Source of the DNA: Candidatus Woesearchaeota archaeon
GTDB taxonomy: Archaea > Nanobdellota > Nanobdellia > Woesearchaeales > JACQNA01
Direction: 5' to 3'
DNA: 6,811 nucleotides
NCBI GenBank assembly: GCA_016203335.1
Contig: JACQNA010000040.1
Location: forward strand, 1 to 6,811
The translations under genes were made by a program, and so were the position numbers. This document shows positions 1 to 5,046 of the stretch, in pieces (the stretch's first letter is position 1; each line of letters starts with the position of its first letter). Under the pieces are notes generated by a model. That model saw only the letters and a program-made list of their open reading frames with translations. It had not been told where the DNA came from and did no database searches.

Positions 1-35
1 ACATTAAAGAAGCCATACTATCCGGTTTAACGATA

Positions 36-66
36 TTTAAAGTAATTTAAAGTAAAGTTAAAGTAA
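36..66. repeat. Three phased copies of TTAAAGTAA
   Basis: TTTAAAGTAA occurs as a perfect tandem pair at 36-45 and 46-55, and TTAAAGTAA recurs at 58-66. The core copies begin at 37, 47 and 58, so they are spaced 10 and 11 bp apart, close to one helical turn. All copies would therefore face the same side of the DNA. This is what stacked protein-binding sites look like. The motif also contains TTTAAA, which is TATA-like, so the copies could instead be overlapping promoter elements for a gene to the left. Confidence 0.45.
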
Positions 67-205
67 TCAGGTTTGTACCTCGAAAATTTGACATCCAACC
101 CAAATACACCAATTTCGCAGAAGCTTAAGGTTATATCTTTGGGAAATTAAGCAGGGGCCGCTACCAAGATTTTACTTGTACAGATCACACAAAGCAATGG
201 CACTC

Positions 206-240
206 AAAAACCTATCCCAAAAATAGATTATCAAGAAAAC
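206..240 (-). terminator. T-tract terminator after tRNA-His
   Basis: Just past the tRNA 3' end the minus strand reads three T runs: TTTT (239-236), TTTTT (223-219) and TTTTT (210-206). Archaeal RNA polymerase typically terminates at such T tracts without a hairpin. No CCA is encoded after the tRNA, so the ending fits a processed tRNA transcript. Confidence 0.6.
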
Positions 241-241
241 A

Positions 242-314
242 GGTGGTAGCTGGGAATCGAACCCAGTCCTGAAGCTCCACAGGCTTCCATGCTGGCCATT
301 ACACCACAACCACC
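242..314 (-). tRNA. tRNA-His, anticodon GTG
   Basis: The minus strand folds into a complete cloverleaf. The acceptor stem starts GTGGTTG with an encoded extra G (G-1, position 314) opposite discriminator C73 (position 242), the identity pair of histidine tRNAs. The D arm is GTGT/GCAT with GG in the loop. The anticodon stem GAAGC/GCTTC encloses loop CTGTGGA with anticodon GTG at 280-278. The variable loop is 4 nt, and the T arm is CTGGG/CCCAG with TTCGATT. No CCA is encoded and there is no intron. One oddity is a T6:T67 (U-U) mismatch inside the otherwise perfect acceptor stem. It is transcribed alone from the TATA box at 341-347 and ends in T tracts. Identity is firm because anticodon and the G-1:C73 pair agree. 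Confidence 0.96.
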
Positions 315-340
315 AGAAGAGGAAGAGGGGGTAGCAGCCC

Positions 341-347
341 TTATAAA
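341..347 (-). promoter_or_regulatory. TATA box of tRNA-His
   Basis: The minus strand reads TTTATAA centred at 344. Counting about 26-27 nt downstream puts the transcription start near 317-318, about 3 nt before the G-1 of the tRNA. This spacing is typical for archaeal tRNA genes and shows that the tRNA need not be read through from the upstream operon, which ends at 363. Confidence 0.7.
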
Positions 348-362
348 TCTTACTCAAAACAA

Positions 363-806
363 TCATTTCTTCTTCGCACGAAGCACGACGCGGATGAAGA
401 GCGGCAGGACAAACGCAACCAGATAATTCACGCTGATGATCAGCGGGCTATGGGGGGTGTTCTGTACCTGGAATAAGGCAATAAACTGGTTTGCCAGCCT
501 CGTCATGATGAATATGTTCACCACCGCAAGCCCGGGAATGAAGATGCCCGCGATGATGTGGTGCGACCTGTCCACAAACTCAATGTCCTGGATGAGCTGG
601 TTGAAGAGCATCCCGAACGTCAATCCTAAGGTGAAAATCACCAGGGTCAGGGGAAAATCGCGCAGCACGATGAGGAAGGGAATCAATGCAGCAGAAATGA
701 TCACATTGCCGACAATCGCAACCAAAAGGGCTGTCCAGTAGACAATCCGGTTCAGCGACGCGCGCGGCAGTGTTGCCGCTTTCTTCAGCCTCTTTTTTCT
801 TGCCAT
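363..806 (-). CDS. Conserved-looking four-helix membrane protein
   Basis: This is a 147-aa integral membrane protein of unknown function. A basic N-terminus (MARKKRLKK) is followed by four predicted membrane helices at about 22-48, 52-72, 83-102 and 120-141, and the chain ends in a basic tail (RAKKK). The positive-inside rule places both ends in the cytoplasm. The loop between helices 2 and 3 carries DIEFVDRSHH (74-83), the most family-like polar stretch; its acidic and histidine residues could bind metal or a partner, which is inference. ATG at 806-804 lies 9 nt after the MinD-like stop with no clear ribosome-binding site. As last gene of the four-gene unit it is a candidate membrane anchor or partner for the MinD-like ATPase, which lacks its own membrane-targeting helix. 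I recall similar proteins in DPANN archaea but cannot name a family. Confidence 0.85.
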   Translation of the reverse strand: MARKKRLKKAATLPRASLNRIVYWTALLVAIVGNVIISAALIPFLIVLRDFPLTLVIFTLGLTFGMLFNQLIQDIEFVDRSHHIIAGIFIPGLAVVNIFIMTRLANQFIALFQVQNTPHSPLIISVNYLVAFVLPLFIRVVLRAKKK

Positions 807-815
807 GCTTGCATT

Positions 816-1490
816 TCAAATGAGCAGTTCAGCGAGCGCGTGGTATTTTGCCGCGATAGCCCCGGTCGAGCGGAGCGCAGCCAATGGAGCACGCTCATGC
901 ATCGCCATCCGGAAATCCTGGTGCTCCGGGATCTCCACCAGTACAGGATACTCAAGCATCGCCTCTATATTAACTTTACTCATGTCATAGGGGCTGCCTG
1001 TCCGGTTGACAACCACTCCCAGCACTGTTGCATGCTCCTCAGCCTCCTTGATAATCTGTAATGCGCCAGTCACCGACGCCAAATCCGGGTTCGTCACCAC
1101 AAGAATCTCGTCGCTGGCAGCCAGCACCGCAGCAGTATGCTCATCATAGCCAGTATCCAGGATGACCTTTTCCGCCTTTCCCTCCAGCGGCTGGAGCGCC
1201 TGCCGCAACTGGCTGAGCGATGCTGCTCCGGAGAGCGCGGCAGGGACAAACCGGACGCCGGACGGATGCTGGTACACTGCCTCAAAGATGCTTCTGCCGT
1301 TGGCAAGCACGTCGTGCAGGGTGATCGGCAGGTTAGCTGCTCCCAGCAGAATCCCGATGTGCGGGCTTCTCAGGTGCGCATCCACCACAACGCTCTCCCT
1401 GCCGAACCGCTGGAACGCTGCAGCAAGGTTCAGCGCAGTGGTGGTCTTCCCCGCCCCTCCCTTTCCGGACACAACAGCAATGGTTCTCAT
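816..1490 (-). CDS. MinD/ParA-type P-loop ATPase, divergent
   Basis: This 224-aa SIMIBI-class ATPase belongs to the MinD/ParA/Mrp group, which switches between monomer and ATP-bound dimer to position partners on membranes or DNA. The deviant Walker A motif GKGGAGKTT (9-17) has both the signature lysine K10 and the P-loop lysine K15. Switch I is VVVDAHLRSPH (34-44), where the usual second Asp of DAD is His39. Walker B VILD ends at D112, but the usual Pro-x-Gly after it is replaced by TGYD (113-116). VVNR (160-163) fits the base-recognition strand. The C-terminus (...ALAELLI) lacks the amphipathic membrane-targeting helix of true MinD. The start ATG overlaps the stop of the 148-aa gene as ATGA, so the two are translationally coupled. 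The family call is firm. A role in cell division is not shown; the switch changes suggest altered hydrolysis or a specialised paralogue. Confidence 0.93.
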   Translation of the reverse strand: MRTIAVVSGKGGAGKTTTALNLAAAFQRFGRESVVVDAHLRSPHIGILLGAANLPITLHDVLANGRSIFEAVYQHPSGVRFVPAALSGAASLSQLRQALQPLEGKAEKVILDTGYDEHTAAVLAASDEILVVTNPDLASVTGALQIIKEAEEHATVLGVVVNRTGSPYDMSKVNIEAMLEYPVLVEIPEHQDFRMAMHERAPLAALRSTGAIAAKYHALAELLI

Positions 1491-1933
1491 GTGATATGCT
1501 TCTGGGCGTATTCCACAAACCCCTTGACGCGGTGGTAATATTCAGTGATGATATCAATGGTGATCTCGACAACCACGTCATTGTCGAGCATGGCAGTCAT
1601 CTTGACATGCCTCCGGAACTCCTTGCTCCGGGTGAAACTCGCCCTGCTGATCTTCCGCAGCAGGAGGTAGAAGTTGATATACTCAGCCAGCTCAGGCTCA
1701 GCACCATCGCGCAATGCCTCTGCGCGCAGCGACGGCGTCCTTGGGAACTCCTTGTTCTTCCTCCTCCGCTGCTTATGCTCGAGCAGTGCCTGGAAGCCGA
1801 AGTCAAATGCGGCAATGAGCCGCTCGATAACATTCTTGATGACATCAACAGTCCTGGTATACTTTAAGCTGACATAGATCAGGTGGTCCGCGCGCTTCAG
1901 CTCCTCACGGGCATCATCAAGAGAGGTATTCAT
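1487..1933 (-). CDS. Helical HEPN-like protein, function unknown
   Basis: This is a 148-aa, almost entirely helical soluble protein. It begins with a helix containing LKRADHLIYV (12-21), then a long helix (about 27-55), a very basic linker (HKQRRRKNKEF, 53-63), and two or three further helices ending in YHRVKGFVEYAQ (133-144). The ADH-centred first helix and overall layout remind me of a helical-bundle family common in DPANN archaea and of HEPN-type bundles. No R-x4-6-H RNase motif is convincing, so I do not call a nuclease. The start is ATG at 1933-1931, 17 nt inside the end of the preceding 61-aa gene. The stop overlaps the MinD-like ATG by 4 nt, so tight co-expression is expected. Its first and last helices resemble those of the 61-aa neighbour, suggesting a paralogous pair. 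Confidence 0.85.
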   Translation of the reverse strand: MNTSLDDAREELKRADHLIYVSLKYTRTVDVIKNVIERLIAAFDFGFQALLEHKQRRRKNKEFPRTPSLRAEALRDGAEPELAEYINFYLLLRKISRASFTRSKEFRRHVKMTAMLDNDVVVEITIDIITEYYHRVKGFVEYAQKHIT

Positions 1934-2102
1934 GCGTATTTGTAATATTGGTTATTTCTTGTATAAATACTCTTGCTTTTCCGATGAGCTGCTGCATCTC
2001 CTGGACCGAGGCTGACCTGGCCCGGTATGCTGCCGTCAGCATATGATCCGCAATCTTCAGCTTCTGGAGCGCCAAATCGCGGGCAGCCTGGAATTGCTCC
2101 AT
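1917..2102 (-). CDS. Small helical protein (61 aa), first gene of operon
   Basis: This is a 61-aa helical protein of unknown function. The frame can be opened at a TTG (2111), but I choose ATG at 2102-2100. The TATA box at 2125-2132 is centred about 26 nt before it, which makes the ATG the expected 5' end of a leaderless transcript and puts the TTG outside it. The protein carries LKIADHML (15-22) and KARVFIQEI (42-50). These match in kind and order the first helix (LKRADHLI) and last helix (RVKGFVEYA) of the 148-aa gene downstream, as though the middle of a common ancestor had been deleted. The 3' end overlaps that gene by 17 nt. It may be a regulator or dimer partner of its longer relative; that is inference. 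The ordered promoter and overlap argue that it is a real gene. Confidence 0.7.
   Translation of the reverse strand: MEQFQAARDLALQKLKIADHMLTAAYRARSASVQEMQQLIGKARVFIQEITNITNTHEYLS
1961..1969 (-). promoter_or_regulatory. Possible internal promoter before the 148-aa gene
   Basis: The minus strand reads TATTTATAC inside the end of the 61-aa gene. Its centre (1965) lies 32 nt before the ATG at 1933, which would give a leader of about 5 nt instead of the leaderless spacing used elsewhere in the window. The match to a TATA box is good but the spacing is looser, and the tight gene overlaps make a separate promoter unnecessary. Confidence 0.3.
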
Positions 2103-2124
2103 AGCAAGCAAAGGGAAGAGAGGG

Positions 2125-2132
2125 TATTTATA
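2125..2132 (-). promoter_or_regulatory. TATA box of the four-gene operon
   Basis: TATAAATA on the minus strand, centred at about 2128.5, is 26-27 nt before ATG 2102. It decides the start of the 61-aa gene. It lies in the 48-bp gap after the DoxX stop codon, so the operon is separable from DoxX although both are on the same strand. Confidence 0.7.
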
Positions 2133-2150
2133 GCTTGTTGTACGGCTAAG

Positions 2151-2546
2151 TTACCATCCCAGCGCCGCATCAACAGAATATGCCCCTGCTCCCAAAAACA
2201 GCAGCGCCAGGGCGACAGCAAGCAGGATAAGGTCGAACTCCCACCCCATCTTGTCATGCGCGGAGAAGGGCACCTTCCACTTGAACAATTTGAACTTGAG
2301 CGCGCCAAGCATCACCAGCCCAATCAGGATGCCGGCAACCTGGGTAAAAATGCCCAGGAGCGCACCAATCCCTCCCAATGTCTCCATCAGGCCGACCAGC
2401 AGCACAAAAGCAGCGCTCATTCCCATTGCCTGTGCCATACCCCTCGCATTCTTCAGCTTGGGAAATCCATGATAGATAAAGATAACGCCCAATGCAATGC
2501 GAAGAAGCAATAACGCGAGATCCGGGAGATCGGTCGGAATCAGCAT
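2151..2546 (-). CDS. DoxX-family membrane protein
   Basis: This 131-aa protein has the four-helix DoxX fold. The N-terminal helix LLLLRIALGVIFIYHGFPKL (12-31) is the family signature. A second helix carries LVGLMETLGGIGALLGIFTQ (50-69) with conserved Glu55, followed by VAGILIGLVMLGAL (70-83). The C-terminal part GWEFDLILLA...LFLGAGAYSVDAAL (101-129) has the usual Glu103 and the G-x-G...S-x-D ending. Family members sit in the cytoplasmic membrane. Some are thiosulfate:quinone oxidoreductase subunits, others are linked to redox stress or respiratory chains, and the substrate here is not predictable. Length is normal. ATG 2546-2544 is 27 nt after the centre of its TATA box, so the transcript should be leaderless. 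It is divergent from the plus-strand 379-aa gene across 75 bp. Confidence 0.92.
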   Translation of the reverse strand: MLIPTDLPDLALLLLRIALGVIFIYHGFPKLKNARGMAQAMGMSAAFVLLVGLMETLGGIGALLGIFTQVAGILIGLVMLGALKFKLFKWKVPFSAHDKMGWEFDLILLAVALALLFLGAGAYSVDAALGW

Positions 2547-2569
2547 AGCAAACTAAAACGTATTGCGCC

Positions 2570-2577
2570 TATTTAAG
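2570..2577 (-). promoter_or_regulatory. TATA box of the DoxX gene
   Basis: The minus strand reads CTTAAATA with its centre 27 nt before ATG 2546. It lies about 22 bp from the oppositely oriented TATA box at 2592-2600, so DoxX and the 379-aa gene share a compact divergent promoter region and could be regulated together. Confidence 0.65.
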
Positions 2578-2591
2578 CTTTGTGGGTAAAC

Positions 2592-2600
2592 CTTAAAAAT
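2592..2600 (+). promoter_or_regulatory. TATA box of the 379-aa gene
   Basis: CTTAAAAAT centred at 2596 lies 26 nt before ATG 2622. It supports that ATG as the true start in preference to the upstream in-frame TTG at 2580, which would lie upstream of the TATA box and so outside the transcript. Confidence 0.65.
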
Positions 2601-2621
2601 CAATGTTCATTTTCCCGCTTC

Positions 2622-3761
2622 ATGGCCAACCCCATTTATGCTCTTCCTGCCAAACAGAGTGTTGTTTTTCCTGATGTTACCGTACAAATGACCTCCCAAC
2701 CAGAACTCGGAAGGTTCTTGCTTGTCCATTCTGACGCTGTCCTTTTTCCTGAGGCTTCAAACAGCTTAGAGGGAGCACAGGCATTGCGGACAGTGCTTTC
2801 CAATATGCAAAAAAGTGCAGAGGATGCATCATACAGCCCATCGATACAGGAGGTGCGCCGCTTCGGCATTCAGCATGGAGCAGAAGCGGTTGTTCAAGCT
2901 ATCCTTGAGCAATATGTTGCTATCTGTAGGGAAATGAAAGAAAAGAAGCTGGGATTTGGCCCCGGCTTACAATACAATTTCCAACAGTTAACGGATAAGG
3001 GTATCGAAGTTACCATAGGAAACTACGGCACTTTCTTCGCCACACTTCGCGCAGCCGCTGCCGATCCAGCATACAAAAGCGCCCTCATTCACGCTGGTGA
3101 AACAATACTCGGATCGCGGCATGGCTTTTTTGTCAATCCTCCAGCAACAAATACTGTTGTTGAATGCCTTGACGGTATCCTTTTTGTTCACCGCGGTCCT
3201 ACAGGGGAATATGCAGATATGTATCATCAGCTTGCCGCAGGGCACCATAATCCAACAGACCAACCTGCTATTACCCTGGGAGACCTTGTTAATCAGCAAA
3301 TAAAGAAGGAGACTAACGTTCCCCCTGAATCTGTTTCAGGCTTCAGGCTGAACGGCGTTGCCCTTTCTACAGGGAGAATATTACCGGGGACTGAAAAAGC
3401 AGAAGTACTCACCTCTGCACGGGTTAATCTTGGTGCTCGGGATATCTATCAGCATCTTCAGCTTGCTCCGGAGAATTGGGAAACCAGGCTGCTGTACCTT
3501 GTTCCTTTTGGATCTGTTGGAGAAATAATAAACGGCACCTTTGATTCCTCTCAACCAGCTTCAGGTTTTCAAGGTGTAACACACTATAAAACAACTGCCG
3601 ATGGCGATAAAAAAACTGTTCATGAATATACCGGTTTAGGAAGGGATCCAAAAACAGACCCTTATTCTGTTTCGTATTGGGTGCCTGTTGGCGCAGCGGG
3701 GTTGCTCATGCACCTTGGACAGGGAAATTTTGAGCGATATCTACCGCAGCGATGGCGGTAG
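2622..3761 (+). CDS. NUDT22-like protein with degenerate NUDIX box
   Basis: This is a 379-aa soluble protein that I do not recognise as a named gene. The middle and C-terminal half align by eye with the NUDIX protein at 4082-5014. GIEVTIG (127-133) matches GVDIHIG, KSALIHAG (152-159) matches RKLLMDAG, and GFFVNP (168-173) followed by V, V, D-G and R matches GEYFANP and the first NUDIX strands. AGHHNP (206-211) matches LGGTCKPP. The box itself reads QQIKKETNV (225-233) where an active enzyme has RE-U-x-EE-x-G-U, so two of its three metal-binding glutamates and the Arg and Gly are gone. It is therefore probably catalytically inactive or repurposed. A C-terminal extension (about 271-379) is unidentified. 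GC at third codon positions is about 42% over the first 36 codons, against 69% for the MinD-like gene. The start is set by the TATA box at 2592-2600. An inverted repeat CTACCGC/GCGGTAG ends exactly at the stop codon. Confidence 0.8.
   Translation: MANPIYALPAKQSVVFPDVTVQMTSQPELGRFLLVHSDAVLFPEASNSLEGAQALRTVLSNMQKSAEDASYSPSIQEVRRFGIQHGAEAVVQAILEQYVAICREMKEKKLGFGPGLQYNFQQLTDKGIEVTIGNYGTFFATLRAAAADPAYKSALIHAGETILGSRHGFFVNPPATNTVVECLDGILFVHRGPTGEYADMYHQLAAGHHNPTDQPAITLGDLVNQQIKKETNVPPESVSGFRLNGVALSTGRILPGTEKAEVLTSARVNLGARDIYQHLQLAPENWETRLLYLVPFGSVGEIINGTFDSSQPASGFQGVTHYKTTADGDKKTVHEYTGLGRDPKTDPYSVSYWVPVGAAGLLMHLGQGNFERYLPQRWR
3741..3761 (+). repeat. Inverted repeat overlapping the stop codon
   Basis: CTACCGC (3741-3747) and GCGGTAG (3755-3761) form a 7-bp stem with a 7-nt loop, the right arm ending with the TAG stop. 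It precedes the larger hairpin array by 20 nt and may be its first hairpin, or part of the mRNA 3' end. No T tract follows directly. Confidence 0.5.
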
Positions 3762-3781
3762 GGAGTTCCGTCTTTGATGTG

Positions 3782-3965
3782 TCAGGACACCACCAATTTT
3801 TAATTGGTGTGTCGGAAACTTTTGGTTTCCGAGCACGTATCAGAAATGCGTGGCATTTCTGAGTATGCTCAAAAACCGAAGGTTTTTGACACTCAAGAAC
3901 ACGCCACGGGCGGTTCTTGACGGTTGGCTACGGCTCAACCACTTATCTCATATGTGGTGTCCTGA
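3782..3965. ncRNA. Multi-hairpin array enclosed by a closing helix (candidate structured RNA or palindromic element)
   Basis: TCAGGACACCAC (3782-3793) is perfectly complementary to GTGGTGTCCTGA (3954-3965). Between them lie compact hairpins in series. They are CACCAATT/AATTGGTG (3791-3809, loop TTT), TCGGAAAC/GTTTCCGA (3812-3832), TCAGAAATGC/GCATTTCTGA (3840-3862, loop GTG), TCAAAAACC/GGTTTTTGA (3869-3889, loop GAA) and TCAAGAAC/GTTCTTGA (3893-3920, with inner CGCC-ACG-GGCG). A sixth, GGTTGGC/GC-T-CAACC (3922-3940), has loop TACG closed by C-G, a cUNCGg tetraloop on the plus strand. A weak stem at 3940-3956 follows. Nearly every base is paired and nothing is coding. The tetraloop favours a plus-strand RNA, perhaps the 3' region of the 379-aa gene. 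A mobile palindromic element or a bidirectional terminator between the convergent genes is also possible. No known RNA family was recognised. Confidence 0.6.
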
Positions 3966-3971
3966 GCACGC

Positions 3972-4040
3972 TCAAAATCGGCGGGGTGAGCGAAGCGAAC
4001 ATGCCATCAGTCTATGACTGATGGTCCCCGCCGATTTTGA
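3972..4040. repeat. Long nested hairpin at the end of the array
   Basis: TCAAAATCGGCGGGG (3972-3986) pairs perfectly with CCCCGCCGATTTTGA (4026-4040), a 15-bp stem. Inside it CCATCAGTC (4004-4012) pairs with GACTGATGG (4016-4024) across loop TAT, with a further G-T pair. The remaining inner 16 nt contain GAGCGAAGCG. The linker GCACGC (3966-3971) joins it to the array, so it looks like a second domain of the same element. It lies 41 bp past the stop codon of the minus-strand NUDIX gene and may serve as its 3' end too. Confidence 0.65.
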
Positions 4041-4081
4041 CGTATTACCCCGTTCCAGCTTTCAATGAAGCCGGGCAGAGC

Positions 4082-5014
4082 TTAACCTTCACTATCAATC
4101 GCATTCATAACCTGCTGGAAGAGCCTTGGGTGTTTTTCCCGTAGATACATGCAGACCGCAGCCTCGCCAGCTGGCACCATTTTACCGTGCTGCGCAGGTA
4201 TCAGGCTAACCAGCTGCTCCGGGGAGCAATAAATGATATCACTGTGCTCTCTTCTGTCTCGCGCGCCCCTCCATCTTTCGCCGAGTTCTTCTTTCCCGAT
4301 AGAGGTATATGCAACAAACACAGCCTCGGGAAGCAACGCATCCCGATTACGCACAATGCCCGTAAGATGCATTTCACGGATATCCTGCCCAGTAATGCCC
4401 ATCTCCTCCTGAAGCTCCCGGAGAACAGCAGCAGTGATATCCATCTTTTCCGGAGGCTTGCACGTCCCTCCCAGTACGTGCAATGCATTAGGATAAAGGG
4501 CAGCTGACCCGCTTCTTCTCCCCAACAAAACATCCCCTTCACTGGTCACTACAGCAGCGCACGCAGAAAATGGGTTTGCGAAATACTCTCCACTGTTACC
4601 AGTATCCGCAATTCCAGCATCCATGAGCAGCTTCCGGTGTACTCGGTCAGTAATTCCCGCAATATTTGTTCCTGCATATTCATAAAAATCAGTAAGCCCG
4701 ATATGGATATCCACGCCTGTGCCCTGTAATGCAATCCCGCTGCACCGGTAGAGCGGCCTGATACCCCCAATATGCTTCAGGGTAGCGCGGTATGTGGGGG
4801 TATTTTCTGCTTGGATTGCGGCAAGAATGTCATTCTGCTTTGCCATTCCTATCCGTAATACATACTCCTCCCATTTCATTGCCATGCGCACCGCGAGCTC
4901 TGCACGTTTCAGTGGAACATGCAAGGATTTTCCTTCTGCAATCCGGACATCAAGGCTCTCTCCTGGTTGCGCCAAGGCAACCATCTCCCATGTGCTGGTA
5001 ACCAATTCCCCCAT
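4082..5014 (-). CDS. NUDIX hydrolase, NUDT22-like architecture
   Basis: This is a 310-aa NUDIX hydrolase; the family cleaves nucleoside diphosphates linked to another moiety, using Mg2+ or Mn2+. The NUDIX domain spans about 145-290. Its box runs from G183 through E189 to RELQEEMGI (199-207), keeping R199, E200, E203, E204 and G206, so it should be active. The E-to-R spacing is 9 residues where the consensus has 7, a two-residue insertion. The N-terminal domain contains WEEY (48-51), then GVDIHIGLTDFYEYAGTN (100-117) and GEYFANP (142-148). From memory, this resembles the LGLTSYRDFLGTN...DP arrangement of NUDT22, a UDP-glucose/UDP-galactose diphosphatase, so a nucleotide-sugar substrate is a reasonable guess. 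Start ATG 5014-5012 is 26 nt after a TATA box. It is convergent with, and apparently paralogous to, the 379-aa gene. Confidence 0.88.
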   Translation of the reverse strand: MGELVTSTWEMVALAQPGESLDVRIAEGKSLHVPLKRAELAVRMAMKWEEYVLRIGMAKQNDILAAIQAENTPTYRATLKHIGGIRPLYRCSGIALQGTGVDIHIGLTDFYEYAGTNIAGITDRVHRKLLMDAGIADTGNSGEYFANPFSACAAVVTSEGDVLLGRRSGSAALYPNALHVLGGTCKPPEKMDITAAVLRELQEEMGITGQDIREMHLTGIVRNRDALLPEAVFVAYTSIGKEELGERWRGARDRREHSDIIYCSPEQLVSLIPAQHGKMVPAGEAAVCMYLREKHPRLFQQVMNAIDSEG

Positions 5015-5035
5015 GAGACGAGAAAATGCCTGAAT

Positions 5036-5044
5036 CTTTAAAAG
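5036..5044 (-). promoter_or_regulatory. TATA box of the NUDIX gene
   Basis: A CTTTTAAAG-type element (minus strand, TTTAAA core at 5037-5042) is centred about 26 nt before ATG 5014. It sits in the 32-bp gap behind the NAC stop codon, so the NUDIX gene can be transcribed apart from Sec61-beta/NAC. Confidence 0.6.
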
Positions 5045-5046
5045 CC

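Larger units (their letters stand above)
1..241. other. AT-rich intergenic stretch, no supported gene
   Basis: No open frame here has a convincing start, length or composition. Short frames do run to the left edge. A plus frame ends in TAA at 28-30, and a minus-strand ATG at 16-14 would open MASLM and leave the window. With so few codons neither can be called. The right part (about 200-241) is the T-rich 3' flank of the tRNA gene. The left part holds the phased TTAAAGTAA repeats, listed separately, which could be upstream DNA of a gene lying to the left. Confidence 0.5.

Noticed and set aside
172..366. Minus-strand open frame of 64 codons with W- and C-rich protein
   Set aside because: It runs straight through the tRNA-His gene; its composition is a by-product of the tRNA sequence.
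3782..4040. CRISPR array
   Set aside because: The stems differ in sequence and length and there is no constant direct repeat or regular spacer length.
3782..4040. Known structured RNA such as RNase P, SRP RNA or an integron attC array
   Set aside because: I see none of the RNase P or SRP consensus loops, and the hairpins lack attC core sites. The attribution stays open.
3741..4081. Insertion sequence between the convergent genes
   Set aside because: No transposase frame and no target-site duplication are visible. A non-autonomous palindromic element remains possible and is discussed under findings.
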